Positions 7,929 through 17,272 of a stretch of 64,000 nucleotides of DNA are shown here, piece after piece (position 1 is the first letter of the stretch; every line of letters starts with the position of its first letter). Under the pieces are notes generated by a model. It was not told the DNA's origin. It saw only the letters and a list, made by a program, of their open reading frames with translations, and did no database searches. A program made the position numbers and the translations under genes. Where the stretch lies: NCBI GenBank assembly GCA_044344795.1, contig JBIJCF010000011.1:9211-73210 (forward strand), in the 5' to 3' direction. Source of the DNA: GCA-2737665 sp044344795 (lineage in GTDB: Bacteria > Bacteroidota > Bacteroidia > Palsa-965).

Positions 7929-9077
7929 ATGAATAATTCGGCACATTCTATTGTAGATCAATTACCGGCAGCACATCCGCTAAAGTCCATTGCTCAAAAA
8001 GTTATCGCCAAACAACGTATTAGCCCTGATGAAGGGCTTAAACTTTACCAAATCGGCGAAGTTAGTTTACTTGGTGTTTTAGCTAATTATATACGTGAAG
8101 AAAGACACGGTGACAAAACATTCTTCAATCGCAATTTTCATATCGAACCTACTAACATTTGTGTTTTCGATTGTAAGTTCTGCTCCTATTCGCGAATGCT
8201 GAAACAGAAAGAAGGTCAGTGGGAATTGAGTGTGCAACAAATGTTAGATATCGTTCGCAAATACGATGGACAACCGGTAACGGAAGTGCACGTGGTGGGT
8301 GGTGTTCATCCTAAAATGGATTTGAAATTTTTCGGTGAATTATTGAAAGGAATAAAGACTCTTCGTCCTGATATACATATCAAAGGATTTACGGCTGTAG
8401 AATTGGAATACATGATTCGCAAAGCAAAGATGTCGTATCGCGAAGGATTGCAATTTTTAAAAGATCACGGCTTAAATTCATTACCGGGAGGAGGTGCGGA
8501 AATTTTTGATGAATCGATAAGAAAACAAATTGCAGAAGACAAGTGTACTTCTGAACAATGGTTGGAAATTCATGAAACGGCGCACCAACTTGGAATGGTA
8601 TCTAATGCAACAATGTTGTATGGTCATATCGAATCGTTCGAACATCGTATTGATCACATGGAACGTTTGCGTCTTTTACAGGAACGTACCGGCGGATTCA
8701 ACACGTTTATTCCATTGAAATTCCGCAATCATGACAATCAGATGTCGCATGTACCGGAAGTATCTGTAATTGAAGACATGCGCAATTATGCCATTTCCAG
8801 AATTTACATGGACAACTTCGCGCACGTTAAAGCTTACTGGCCAATGTTGGGAAGAACGAATGCTCAGCTTTCTCTTTCATTTGGTGTAGACGATATCGAC
8901 GGTACTATTGATGACAGTACTAAAATTTATTCCATGGCCGGATCAGAAGAACAAAATCCTGCTTTAACCACGCAGGAATTAGTAGACCTGATTAAAGATG
9001 TTCGTCGATTTCCGGTGGAGCGTGATACGCTCTATAATGTAATTCACGACTACAGCAAAGAACCTGTAAGTGCATAA
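7929..9077 (+). CDS. mqnE: Aminofutalosine synthase MqnE (radical SAM)
   Basis: A 382-residue radical SAM enzyme. C78-x-x-x-C82-x-x-C85 binds the 4Fe-4S cluster, preceded by the family signature H-I-E-P-T-N. Further MqnE-type stretches are G-G-G-A-E-I-F-D, S-N-A-T-M-L-Y-G-H-I-E and G-G-F-N-T-F-I-P-L. In the family MqnE joins a chorismate-derived enol ether to SAM-derived adenosine, the second step of the futalosine route to menaquinone. The related cyclase MqnC is less likely given the A-T-M-L-Y-G-H-I-E segment. The rest of the pathway is not in the window. The downstream phosphatase gene overlaps its end. Confidence 0.93.
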   Translation: MNNSAHSIVDQLPAAHPLKSIAQKVIAKQRISPDEGLKLYQIGEVSLLGVLANYIREERHGDKTFFNRNFHIEPTNICVFDCKFCSYSRMLKQKEGQWELSVQQMLDIVRKYDGQPVTEVHVVGGVHPKMDLKFFGELLKGIKTLRPDIHIKGFTAVELEYMIRKAKMSYREGLQFLKDHGLNSLPGGGAEIFDESIRKQIAEDKCTSEQWLEIHETAHQLGMVSNATMLYGHIESFEHRIDHMERLRLLQERTGGFNTFIPLKFRNHDNQMSHVPEVSVIEDMRNYAISRIYMDNFAHVKAYWPMLGRTNAQLSLSFGVDDIDGTIDDSTKIYSMAGSEEQNPALTTQELVDLIKDVRRFPVERDTLYNVIHDYSKEPVSA

Positions 9078-9747
9078 CAACAATTCCATTCGCGCCGTAA
9101 TATTTGATATGGACGGACTCCTTGTGGATTCTGAACCGTATTGGCGTGTAGCCGAAACCACAGTTTTCGGGCGTTTGAGCGTTGCTCCGAACGAAGAAGA
9201 ATTCGAAGCCATGATGGGCAATCGCATCCAGGAAGTGATTACCAAATGGCACAACAAATATCCCTGGGATAATTTCGATCTTACTGCAACACAAAACGAA
9301 ATTATCAACGAGGTTGCTTCGCTGGTTATTGAAAATTCGAATCTGCTTCCGGGTGTAAAGAACACGTTGGAATTTTTTAAAGAGAAAAATGTGCCGATGG
9401 TGGTTGCGTCATCTTCTCCCCTAATTTTAATTAAAAAGCTCCTAACGCATTATAACATAACTGACAATTTCAAAGGACTCTATTCTGCTGAATTCGAAAT
9501 GCGTGGTAAGCCTGCTCCCGATGTTTTTCTTACCGCATCTAAAGAACTTGGCTTAGAACCTCAGCACTGTCTGGTATTTGAAGATTCATATAACGGTGTT
9601 GTTGCTGCTAAAGCTGCAAAGATGAAATGTGTTGCTGTTCCTTCGCCGGAATATTTGCATCAGGAACGATTTGAAATTGCTGACCTAAAATTGCCTTCTT
9701 TAAAAGAATGGGGCACCCAACATTGGGAATTTCTAACTTCATTATAA
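9070..9747 (+). CDS. HAD-family sugar/hexitol phosphatase (HxpB/YniC-like)
   Basis: A 225-residue HAD hydrolase of the beta-phosphoglucomutase-like subclass. Motif I is D13-x-D15-G (F-D-M-D-G-L-L-V-D-S-E-P), motif II is the S-S-S region near 114-116, the lysine lies in G-K-P-A-P-D, and motif III is E-D-S-Y-N-G. The S-E-P-Y-W and 'P-S-L-K-E-W' ends resemble E. coli YniC/HxpB, which dephosphorylates hexitol and 2-deoxyglucose phosphates. The start is a GTG at 9070 overlapping the mqnE stop by 8 bp; the only early in-frame ATG would remove motif I. Co-transcription with mqnE is likely, without an obvious metabolic link. Confidence 0.85.
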   Translation: MHNNNSIRAVIFDMDGLLVDSEPYWRVAETTVFGRLSVAPNEEEFEAMMGNRIQEVITKWHNKYPWDNFDLTATQNEIINEVASLVIENSNLLPGVKNTLEFFKEKNVPMVVASSSPLILIKKLLTHYNITDNFKGLYSAEFEMRGKPAPDVFLTASKELGLEPQHCLVFEDSYNGVVAAKAAKMKCVAVPSPEYLHQERFEIADLKLPSLKEWGTQHWEFLTSL

Positions 9748-9802
9748 CAATACTATGCCTCTGTGATTAATACAGAGTATTAATTACAACAGATCGACAT
9801 TG

Positions 9803-10510
9803 ATGTTATATTGTATTATCAATAACCCCATTTTCTATACAGTTAAACATTTTCCAATTGTACTAACTGCAGTTCCAGCTATAATATGTTTGGCTGCATT
9901 TAGCTCTCGTCATACTTAAACACTTTCTGCAGATCAGGAAAGTGTAAAAATTGGAAATCAAATTTGGATGGCCCGAAATCTGGACGTAATAACATTTAGA
10001 AATGGCGATACCATACCTGAAGCGAAAACGCCGGAAGAATGGAACAAAGCGTTTCTTGAATGAAAACCCGCATGGTGTTATTTAAACAACGACACGCAAC
10101 ACGGCAAACAATACGGTAAATTATACAACCGGTATGCGATGGGTGATATACGCGGTTTGACTCCTGAAAGTTGGACCATTCCCTCGTTGTACGACTTTAC
10201 CGATATGACTAAATTTTTAAAAGAAAAAACTGCAGGCACAAAGCTTAAGCACTATACAGGATGGCTTCCCAATGAAGGTAAAGATGAGAACGGGAACAAT
10301 AAATCGAACTTTGGCGCTTTACCCGCAGGATCGCGCAAATACGCAGGTGAGTTAGGCTTTGATGGTATTGCTACATACTTCTGGACTACCAGCGCACCAT
10401 CTATGAGTTCCGCATGGACCGCAGCATTATTCAATCACAGTCCTAGGCTGAACGAAATGGTGTACAATTTTAGAGTTGGTTGTTCTGTGCGGTACACTGC
10501 AGCGAATTAA
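9803..10510 (+). pseudogene. FISUMP-domain lipoprotein/secreted protein broken by two in-frame stops
   Basis: One reading frame runs from an ATG at 9803 to the TAA ending at 10510 (236 codons), interrupted by TAA at 9917-9919 and TGA at 10061-10063. Between and after the stops the protein text is continuous: a hydrophobic N-terminal segment (I-V-L-T-A-V-P-A-I-I-C-L-A-A), then V-K-I-G-N-Q-I-W-M-A-R-N-L-D, then K-P-A-W-C-Y-L-N-N-D ... G-K-L-Y-N-R-Y-A, and a conserved C-terminal half with W-T-I-P-S, A-L-P-A-G-S-R and V-G-C-S-V-R-Y. These are marks of the 'Fibrobacter succinogenes major paralogous domain' (FISUMP), found on surface proteins of this phylum. No frameshift is needed, so the decay looks recent. 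Only the 123-codon 3' part is open. Confidence 0.8.
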
Positions 10511-10543
10511 TCACTCTAGCACGATACATTCAGATTCTTGTAA

Positions 10544-11596
10544 TTATAATTCTTCCGTTTCGTGCGGACGAGAGACGGCGTAATTTCTCCACTTCTCCAA
10601 CAACGCTTGCATATCATCAGGCAACTCGCTGGTAAATTCTATCCACTCCCCTGTTGTAGGATGTTTGATGCCCAATGTTCTTGCATGTAAGGCTTGGCGC
10701 GGGCAGAGATCAAAACAGTTATCAATAAACTGTTTGTACTTCGTAAAACTTGTTCCTTTAACAATGCGATTACCACCGTAAGAAGAATCGTTAAACAACG
10801 GATGCCCGATAGATTTCATGTGAATACGAATCTGATGTGTGCGACCTGTTTCCAGTTTACATTCAATCAACGTGACATAGCCAAAACGTTCTATTACTTT
10901 CCAATGCGTTACAGCGTGTTTGCCATTATCACCATCGGGAAATACATCCATCACTTTTCTATCGCGTAAACTTCTGCCCACGTTACATGTAATTGTGCCT
11001 TCATCCTGATCAAAATCGCCCCACACAATGGCGTAATAGCGTCTGTCGTTCGTACGATCGTAAAATTGTTTAGCGAGATGAGCCAACGCAAATTCAGTTT
11101 TGGCAATTACCAATAACCCTGATGTGTCCTTATCAATTCTGTGTACCAATCCCGGACGATCATCGCCATTTTTATTGGGCAAATGTTCGAAGTGATATAA
11201 CAATCCATTTACTAAAGTGCCCGTGAAGTTGTTGTATCCCGGATGTACGACAAGTCCCGGAGGCTTGTTGACAATCAACAGCGCATCATCTTCGTATGTG
11301 ATATTTAACGGAATCGGTTCAGCTATTAATTCAAATACCTTCGGAGGATGCGGTAATAAAATCGCAATCACATCCTTGGGTTTTACTTTATAGCTCGGCT
11401 TAACGGGCTTCTCGTTAACTACAATATTACCTGCATCAGCAGCCGCCTGAATCTTTGTTCTGGAAATACCGGACAACTTGTATTGCAGATACTTGTCTAT
11501 ACGCAACAAATCTTGGCCGGGATCAACGGTAAAACGGTGATGTTCGAAGAGTTCTTGCTCCGAATCTTTTTCAATCAAATCCGTTAAATCATCCAT
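10544..11596 (-). CDS. RluD-family large-subunit rRNA pseudouridine synthase
   Basis: A 350-residue enzyme with an S4 RNA-binding domain (about 30-90) followed by the RluA/RluD catalytic domain. The motif H-R-I-D155-K-D-T-S-G holds the catalytic aspartate; G-R-T-H-Q-I-R-I-H follows later. In the family RluD converts uridines of 23S rRNA helix 69 to pseudouridine. It stands apart from its neighbours by 33 bp on each side or more. A second, S4-less paralogue lies at 46.6-47.3 kb. The exact rRNA target is inferred from the presence of the S4 domain. Confidence 0.92.
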   Translation of the reverse strand: MDDLTDLIEKDSEQELFEHHRFTVDPGQDLLRIDKYLQYKLSGISRTKIQAAADAGNIVVNEKPVKPSYKVKPKDVIAILLPHPPKVFELIAEPIPLNITYEDDALLIVNKPPGLVVHPGYNNFTGTLVNGLLYHFEHLPNKNGDDRPGLVHRIDKDTSGLLVIAKTEFALAHLAKQFYDRTNDRRYYAIVWGDFDQDEGTITCNVGRSLRDRKVMDVFPDGDNGKHAVTHWKVIERFGYVTLIECKLETGRTHQIRIHMKSIGHPLFNDSSYGGNRIVKGTSFTKYKQFIDNCFDLCPRQALHARTLGIKHPTTGEWIEFTSELPDDMQALLEKWRNYAVSRPHETEEL

Positions 11597-11637
11597 GCCA
11601 CGAAGGTAACTGTTTATTCATCTGCGTGATGAAACCT

Positions 11638-12504
11638 TTAATGCAAGATCCTACACTGTGGTAATAACGCCTGCAAACACCTTACATCATACGAATCAAT
11701 AGGGTTCCCGCGTAAATCCAACACCTGCAATTGCGTCAGAAAACAAATATTGTGATGCACTTTTGTAATTGAGTTGTTGCGCAAGGAGAGAATTTTCAAA
11801 CTTTTCATCTGCCAAATTGAAGAAGGAACAGTGGCTATGCTATTACTATCCAACCACAATTCTTCCATCACCGTGTGTTGCATAATTGCTTGCGGAATTG
11901 CTTTCCACTCGGACTTGTAAACGACTAACTTTTTCAATTCCGGATATTGAAAAACGGAATCCCAGCCGATAATTAAATGATTACGATACAATTTCAATTC
12001 CTGCAATTCTTTTTGCGTGCCCGTCTCATTTAAAATGTGCATCGTGTCTTTGTTTCCGATAACACTTAACTGCAACAAGCGCGTCCAGCCGTTAAATGAC
12101 AATGGCAACGTATCGAAATTGGTGCCCGAGAACTCCGCAAATTTCAACTGTCCCCACAGGGCTATCGAATCATTACACTGCGTTAATGGAATATTAGCAG
12201 CGCTGAAATACACCAAACCGCTCAAGTATAAAAAAGGAGTCGGGACTTCTACCCACTCCTGATTATTCAAACGCAATGCGGTGAGATTATTCAATTTATT
12301 CAACTTCTCTAATTGCTTCCGCTCTTTCAAAATATCAATGGCATTTAATTCCATTCGATAAACAACCTCCGGCTCTTTTAATGCGGTACGCAAATCGGTA
12401 TAAACAGTTGAACCCGGCGGTGCTACACGTTCCCAAGGCGTTGCTTGTTGTGCAAACGAAACAAGGCTGCAAACAATGAAAAATGCGGTGAATAAATTTC
12501 TCAT
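11638..12504 (-). CDS. Exported leucine-rich-repeat protein
   Basis: A 288-residue protein with a Sec signal (1-19, ending S-F-A-Q) and about seven leucine-rich repeats of the 23-residue type; the clearest are L-x-x-L-x-L-x-x-N-x-x-x-x-x-P-x-x-I near residues 215-270. No membrane anchor or sorting domain is visible at the C terminus, so it is probably periplasmic or outer-surface associated through other means. It overlaps the upstream GH18 gene by 4 bp (ATGA) and is the last gene of that set. LRRs usually bind protein; the partner is unknown. Confidence 0.8.
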   Translation of the reverse strand: MRNLFTAFFIVCSLVSFAQQATPWERVAPPGSTVYTDLRTALKEPEVVYRMELNAIDILKERKQLEKLNKLNNLTALRLNNQEWVEVPTPFLYLSGLVYFSAANIPLTQCNDSIALWGQLKFAEFSGTNFDTLPLSFNGWTRLLQLSVIGNKDTMHILNETGTQKELQELKLYRNHLIIGWDSVFQYPELKKLVVYKSEWKAIPQAIMQHTVMEELWLDSNSIATVPSSIWQMKSLKILSLRNNSITKVHHNICFLTQLQVLDLRGNPIDSYDVRCLQALLPQCRILH

Positions 12505-15473
12505 CGTTTAATTATTTCATGTGTGGTAGTGCCTTCTCCGGTGGTGAGCATCACCCAATACACTCCTGCTGCAAATGCAGAACAATCTACTGTTAATCGG
12601 GAAGTTGCATATTGTTGCTCCAACACAACAGCTCCGGAAGCATTGTAGATGCGAACAACTGATACAGATGAAGTAGTCGTCGGTAATACGATGTGCAACT
12701 CATTCACCACCGGTATCGGATATAATATCAATCCGGAATTGCTTTCATCCGATAATGAAGTGGACAATTCAGTGAATATTCCATCAGAATACAATGCTGC
12801 ACTTCTTAAACCTGCTCCATTTACCGCACGATATCCGCCATAATACCATTGCAACGGACTTAAACTCAACGCAGCATTGGCCGCTGTATTCAATGTCGCG
12901 TTTTGCCACGCAACAACATCTGAATCGCCAACAGTGGTTGCAAAAGTATATTCGTAATACTGCACACCGGAATTCGGATCGTTAGCCGTATTCCAAAATG
13001 CACTCAACTGATTTAAATTCGTTGTCGTATCTGCATCTGCAACATTTTCATCCGTCGGAATTCCCGACAACACCGGCGCGGTCCAATCCACATTAACTAA
13101 AACAGAATCTACCGCAGACAAATTATTGGCGTTGTCTTTATTCAATGATCGAATAACGCCTGCACGTACTGCAGGTGCAGGATTCTGACTGCGCATATCA
13201 CACGTGCTGCAATTGCCCACTTGAACTGTTGTTGTTTGATTGGTAAATCGTGATCGGTACACGCGGAGGTTATTGATTTGCCAAGTACAATTACCACTTC
13301 GAAACGAAATGTATTTTCCATTCGCATACGGTGCAGGATCATTCCACTGACTCACAAATGCATTATTGATGTACACTTGAACAACGCCTGAAATTCTATC
13401 ATAAATCACTTTATAGTCGTACCATGTATTAACAGCGAATGGAAATGAATCTTGTTGTTGCAATGTGAATACATCATTCACCACTTTATAATATTGCAAC
13501 GTGCCCTGATCTACTCTGAACCACACGAAATAGGAGTTTCCTCTATTTGGTAGTGAGCCGCTGTCGGAGGCAAAATGAAATCCTGCACGACGGTTATTGC
13601 CTGTTCCACTTATTCTTCCTTGCCAGTGATACACATAACGATTCGACAAATTTTGACGCAACGGCGCATACAGGTTCGTATTGCCATTTACTTCGTCATT
13701 TTGTTCCAACTGTTGTTGCCCATTAATGATCCATGCACCTGCGGTATTGCTCCATACCGGATGTATGGCTGTTGAATCAAAATCATCGTGAAAAAATCCT
13801 CGCTCCTGATTCGCACGCCAATTACTTCCGTTAAAATGCGCCACCTGATAAAAACCTTTTTCTACACCCGATGCATTATCAGCATCCGTAAACTGCGCAC
13901 CAAAATTTTGCGTTTGCCAATTGCCGTTAACAGCAACCGTTGTCACAGGATTTAAATTATCTACCGCGCAACTCCAGTTCGCAGTAAAACCGGGACGTGT
14001 AGTTGCATTGTCCGACTTGAAACGAATAGTTATCGCACCTTGAGTTGTGGTAACAGTTCCCGGCGAATTAGTTCCGGTATATGCACCAATCAAAAGCGCG
14101 TTCGTACTACTTCCATCATATAACCATAACGTATCGTAATTCAATTCCACATCAAACTGCGCAAACTGTAACGTTACTGCGTAGGCATTATCTGGTGCTA
14201 TCGTGTAGGAATAATTTTCACGATCGTAATAGTTTCTTCCCGGTCCACCCATGTCCCAAATGGTACCCGTGCATGAAGTTGTTACACATGTAGTGAACTT
14301 GTCGCTAATCGCATTCCAATAATCGTTATAACCGTCATCGTAGCCCAACGCCCAAATACCGATTCCGCCTAGTCCGCGATAGTTCACCACATCAAATCGT
14401 GCACGCATGGCAGTTGCATCATCAATAAAACATTGGCGCCAATTGCCGTTTACCTGAAATGCATATTGCGATGAAAAACTATTCGGCTCCCAAGTTGGAT
14501 TGACATAATTACCGGTTGAATTATTCCGCACAAAAGAATAAGTACGACTGGAATTGAACGCGCCTGTTGTGTTGGATGGAATGGCATTACTGACCGTTTC
14601 CCATTCACGACCGTAATACGGCAAACCCATCAACAACTTATTGGACGGTAATCCTTGCGCCAGATAAAACGTTGTTGAACGCGACAACGAATAATTATAA
14701 TTCGTTTGAAAAGTGTACAACGGATCAGTCGGACCGGCAACCGTACTTCCCGACCAATAATAATCGTAACCCATGATGATGAAATAATCCACATAAGGCA
14801 TTAAACCCGGTATATCAAAAACATTACCCCAATCCACAGCCGGTAAAGCAACACTCACTTCTGAACCCGGAATAGCAGCATGCAGTTGATTACAAAAGTT
14901 AATCATGAAATTGGTAAATGGAATACGATCGGAACTTACCATGCCTTCAAAGTCAATATTCACGCCTTTTCCGCCACGACTTTGCAATAAGCTGATCATG
15001 TTATTCGTGAATGTCGTTTGCGCTGAAGGTGTGTTCCAAAAGGTGGAATGACTCGTAAACAAAGACGCACAGATGTGAACATTCACACCATTATTAATAG
15101 CCGCTGTAACAGCGCCACTAGTGCTCCAGGTAAAACTCGTGTTAGTATTATTTCCGGTGTTCGAACTTACTTCATAATCGAAATAACAGAAATCAGAAAT
15201 TAAATCCCACTGGTAATTATTGTACACAGTGCCCATCCAATACGGATGCCAGCCATAAACGCGTTTCGTCAAGTTGCAATTTGCACCCCGCGTCGAATTC
15301 ATTGCCTGAGGAAAAGCTTCCCCATGTTGATGACGAATCGTATCCCAACCGGCTTCTGTAACCGGCGTATAATTCGCATAACGACTTTTGTCTTCTTGTA
15401 TAACCGACAACGTTTGCGCCAAAGAAACTCCTGCGCTAAACATCATCAATAACGGTACTACCAATGTTCTCAT
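12501..15473 (-). CDS. Secreted GH18-like glycosidase with CUB domain and T9SS sorting domain
   Basis: A 990-residue protein. The ATG at 15473 is chosen over one 60 bp upstream because it opens the signal peptide (M-R-T-L-V-V-P-L-L-M ... L-A-Q) and lies 1 bp after the upstream stop. Residues about 70-375 form a GH18 barrel with G-V-N-I-D174-F-E176, E176 being the expected proton donor; the G-V-N-I-D-F-E-G form resembles spore-hydrolase/YaaH-type GH18 enzymes acting on peptidoglycan or chitin-like glycans. A CUB domain (about 400-502), a laminin-G-like beta domain (about 570-760), a further beta region, and a type A T9SS sorting domain follow. It sits between an amidase and an LRR gene, suggesting cell-wall work; the substrate is inferred. 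Confidence 0.85.
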   Translation of the reverse strand: MRTLVVPLLMMFSAGVSLAQTLSVIQEDKSRYANYTPVTEAGWDTIRHQHGEAFPQAMNSTRGANCNLTKRVYGWHPYWMGTVYNNYQWDLISDFCYFDYEVSSNTGNNTNTSFTWSTSGAVTAAINNGVNVHICASLFTSHSTFWNTPSAQTTFTNNMISLLQSRGGKGVNIDFEGMVSSDRIPFTNFMINFCNQLHAAIPGSEVSVALPAVDWGNVFDIPGLMPYVDYFIIMGYDYYWSGSTVAGPTDPLYTFQTNYNYSLSRSTTFYLAQGLPSNKLLMGLPYYGREWETVSNAIPSNTTGAFNSSRTYSFVRNNSTGNYVNPTWEPNSFSSQYAFQVNGNWRQCFIDDATAMRARFDVVNYRGLGGIGIWALGYDDGYNDYWNAISDKFTTCVTTSCTGTIWDMGGPGRNYYDRENYSYTIAPDNAYAVTLQFAQFDVELNYDTLWLYDGSSTNALLIGAYTGTNSPGTVTTTQGAITIRFKSDNATTRPGFTANWSCAVDNLNPVTTVAVNGNWQTQNFGAQFTDADNASGVEKGFYQVAHFNGSNWRANQERGFFHDDFDSTAIHPVWSNTAGAWIINGQQQLEQNDEVNGNTNLYAPLRQNLSNRYVYHWQGRISGTGNNRRAGFHFASDSGSLPNRGNSYFVWFRVDQGTLQYYKVVNDVFTLQQQDSFPFAVNTWYDYKVIYDRISGVVQVYINNAFVSQWNDPAPYANGKYISFRSGNCTWQINNLRVYRSRFTNQTTTVQVGNCSTCDMRSQNPAPAVRAGVIRSLNKDNANNLSAVDSVLVNVDWTAPVLSGIPTDENVADADTTTNLNQLSAFWNTANDPNSGVQYYEYTFATTVGDSDVVAWQNATLNTAANAALSLSPLQWYYGGYRAVNGAGLRSAALYSDGIFTELSTSLSDESNSGLILYPIPVVNELHIVLPTTTSSVSVVRIYNASGAVVLEQQYATSRLTVDCSAFAAGVYWVMLTTGEGTTTHEIIKR

Positions 15474-15474
15474 A

Positions 15475-16803
15475 TCAATTCGGATGAGAATGTAATGCCC
15501 ATTCCACAATACCCGCGTAATACGCAGCAGCAATGGTTTTCACACGTTCAGAAGGTTCTTCAACAGATGCATATTGCAAAGCATGGAATTCAGTACTATG
15601 ATCCATGTACAACGTTTCTCCATAAATCAACGGAGCCGTAACCAAACGTGTTAAACCCAAATTCCGACAATACACGCCGGGAGCGTACTTCACACAACTT
15701 TTTTCTAAATACGTCGCATCCGATTGTTGCGCTGCGGGAACAGCGGTTTTATCTACCACCGACTTCAATACTCCATTCGACGCTTTTCCGGAAGCCTCAA
15801 TCTGTTCAGAAAACAACAAGCGTATAAAATGAAAACGACTTTCGGGTGTGCTGAGTTCAGCCGCGGTAAATGCGCCCGGAATAAAACACATGTTGTAATT
15901 GGCTGCCGTAACAACTTTCCAATCGGTGTTTTTTTCATTCACGTTGTAATGTATAATCACCGTCAGATCCGCATGAAACGCATTGATTAATTCTGCTCGC
16001 TTTCGCATTTCAATTTCACGAAACACATGCCAAAAAATAAATTTGTCACTTCGCTCTTTGCCCGATTTTAGCTTTTTCAAATTCGCATTCGCAGGGTCCA
16101 ATACCACTAACGAATCGAGCGAACGTTGGTAATGCAAATTTTTCCATTCTTCAAACGAATATCCGAAAGCAGTTAATCCAGGACCATTGCGCGTCAGCAA
16201 CACCTGTGCACCTGCTTGCTCCAATTGATATTTCAGCAACGCCGCAGTTTGCCATGTTAAAATGCCTTCCACTAAAAACTGATCTACACTATCGCGTCCG
16301 TTCCAAACTTTTATTTTTAAAAACTTCTGTTCAATCTGCCCCATAGTGGTATCACCCGCAATATGCCCCGGATCCAACGCGATGCGTAAACCATTTAACG
16401 GCAGTTTCGCTTGCGGACTATATTCCGAACTCACCGGAGAAGAAATATAAAAGCGCTTCTGTATTTCCGGCGAAAACGGACCACCACCTTTTTGTTGCAT
16501 AATCTGCATCGCTTCAGCAGCAGAAGTGCTTGCCATCAAATGCTGAAACGTACTCAACTCCTGCCACGTAATTCTGTACTCTGCCCGTTGTGCCGCTTTG
16601 TCTTCCGGTGAAGCGTACATGGTGAAGCCAAACAAATCAATGGTGTACATGCGCGCGCATGAAGCATCTTTATCCAGCCATTGTTTGGCCTTTTTAGTGT
16701 AGTGTTTTTGTAAACTATCCGCTCCAACAATAGGCAGTTGCGCCTGAATCACCGAGCACTGCAACAACACCAACGTAATAATTACATGTAATTTCAATTT
16801 CAT
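15475..16803 (-). CDS. Exported N-acetylmuramoyl-L-alanine amidase (Amidase_3-like)
   Basis: A 442-residue exported enzyme with a signal peptide (1-22, V-I-Q-A-Q). The catalytic domain starts near 137: A-L-D-P-G-H147, E179 in V-E-G-I-L-T, and H285 in V-I-I-H-Y-N are the expected zinc ligands, with a late glutamate in Y-G-E-T-L-Y as the likely catalytic acid. The family cuts the bond between muramic acid and the stem peptide of peptidoglycan. The N-terminal 130 residues are unassigned, and the segment between E179 and H285 is longer than in small AmiC-type enzymes. It overlaps the upstream small gene by 4 bp and precedes the GH18 gene by 1 bp. Confidence 0.83.
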   Translation of the reverse strand: MKLKLHVIITLVLLQCSVIQAQLPIVGADSLQKHYTKKAKQWLDKDASCARMYTIDLFGFTMYASPEDKAAQRAEYRITWQELSTFQHLMASTSAAEAMQIMQQKGGGPFSPEIQKRFYISSPVSSEYSPQAKLPLNGLRIALDPGHIAGDTTMGQIEQKFLKIKVWNGRDSVDQFLVEGILTWQTAALLKYQLEQAGAQVLLTRNGPGLTAFGYSFEEWKNLHYQRSLDSLVVLDPANANLKKLKSGKERSDKFIFWHVFREIEMRKRAELINAFHADLTVIIHYNVNEKNTDWKVVTAANYNMCFIPGAFTAAELSTPESRFHFIRLLFSEQIEASGKASNGVLKSVVDKTAVPAAQQSDATYLEKSCVKYAPGVYCRNLGLTRLVTAPLIYGETLYMDHSTEFHALQYASVEEPSERVKTIAAAYYAGIVEWALHSHPN

Positions 16804-17228
16804 CGCTTTCGCGTTTTAAATATTCGCACAAACACTAACTTCCCATCCTGATAATCTTCCGTTTTGGTGTACGATTTATCGCACTTCCTGATTTCCACCC
16901 TGCGCTTCCTTCCCTGCTGATCGTATGTAGTAGTAGATGCGTACAATTCATAACAATGCTTTCCATCGCGCCCCAGTTTCGTTACACGATAGGTACGTTC
17001 TTTTTGCATGCCCGTAATGGAATCAAACGTAATAATAGTGGTGCGAGTCTTTTTGTAATAATTGTACGGATCGATATTACGCGTAGTGCTCGTCTTTACA
17101 ATAACTGTTTTTGCCAACGCACCATTAGCGTAAAACGAGTTGGACACTTCCCGTTTTCGGTTCAATTGCGCCGAAAGCGATAGCGAGCCACACATCGTAA
17201 ATAGGAGGACTTGCAGGTAAAAACGCAT
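16800..17228 (-). CDS. Small exported protein of unknown function
   Basis: A 142-residue protein starting at the ATG at 17228 (an in-frame GTG lies just before it). It has a signal peptide (1-21, S-L-S-A-Q) and a basic, beta-rich body containing Y-A-N-G-A-L and Y-D-x-x-G-R-K-R-R-V motifs resembling single MORN/toxin-immunity-like 'tyr-asp-xx-gly' repeats, without a confident family. It heads the set with the amidase, GH18 enzyme and LRR protein and overlaps the amidase start by 4 bp. A TATCTTTA box lies 4 bp upstream of the ATG. Confidence 0.7.
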   Translation of the reverse strand: MRFYLQVLLFTMCGSLSLSAQLNRKREVSNSFYANGALAKTVIVKTSTTRNIDPYNYYKKTRTTIITFDSITGMQKERTYRVTKLGRDGKHCYELYASTTTYDQQGRKRRVEIRKCDKSYTKTEDYQDGKLVFVRIFKTRKR

Positions 17229-17232
17229 CACT

Positions 17233-17240
17233 TAAAGATA
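17233..17240 (-). promoter_or_regulatory. -7 promoter element of the cell-wall gene set
   Basis: On the minus strand this reads TATCTTTA (7 of 8 to TAnnTTTG), 4 bp before the ATG at 17228. It would drive the four-gene set towards the left with an almost leaderless message. Confidence 0.5.
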
Positions 17241-17272
17241 CAACTTCAAACGGAAAGGCGGATATTTACAGT

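Noticed and set aside
10061..10063. TGA in the FISUMP gene as a selenocysteine or reassigned codon
   Set aside because: A second stop (TAA) interrupts the same frame, no selenocysteine element follows, and TGA ends many intact genes here.
15474..15533. Longer start for the GH18 protein
   Set aside because: It overlaps the amidase gene and places 20 residues before an otherwise perfect signal peptide.
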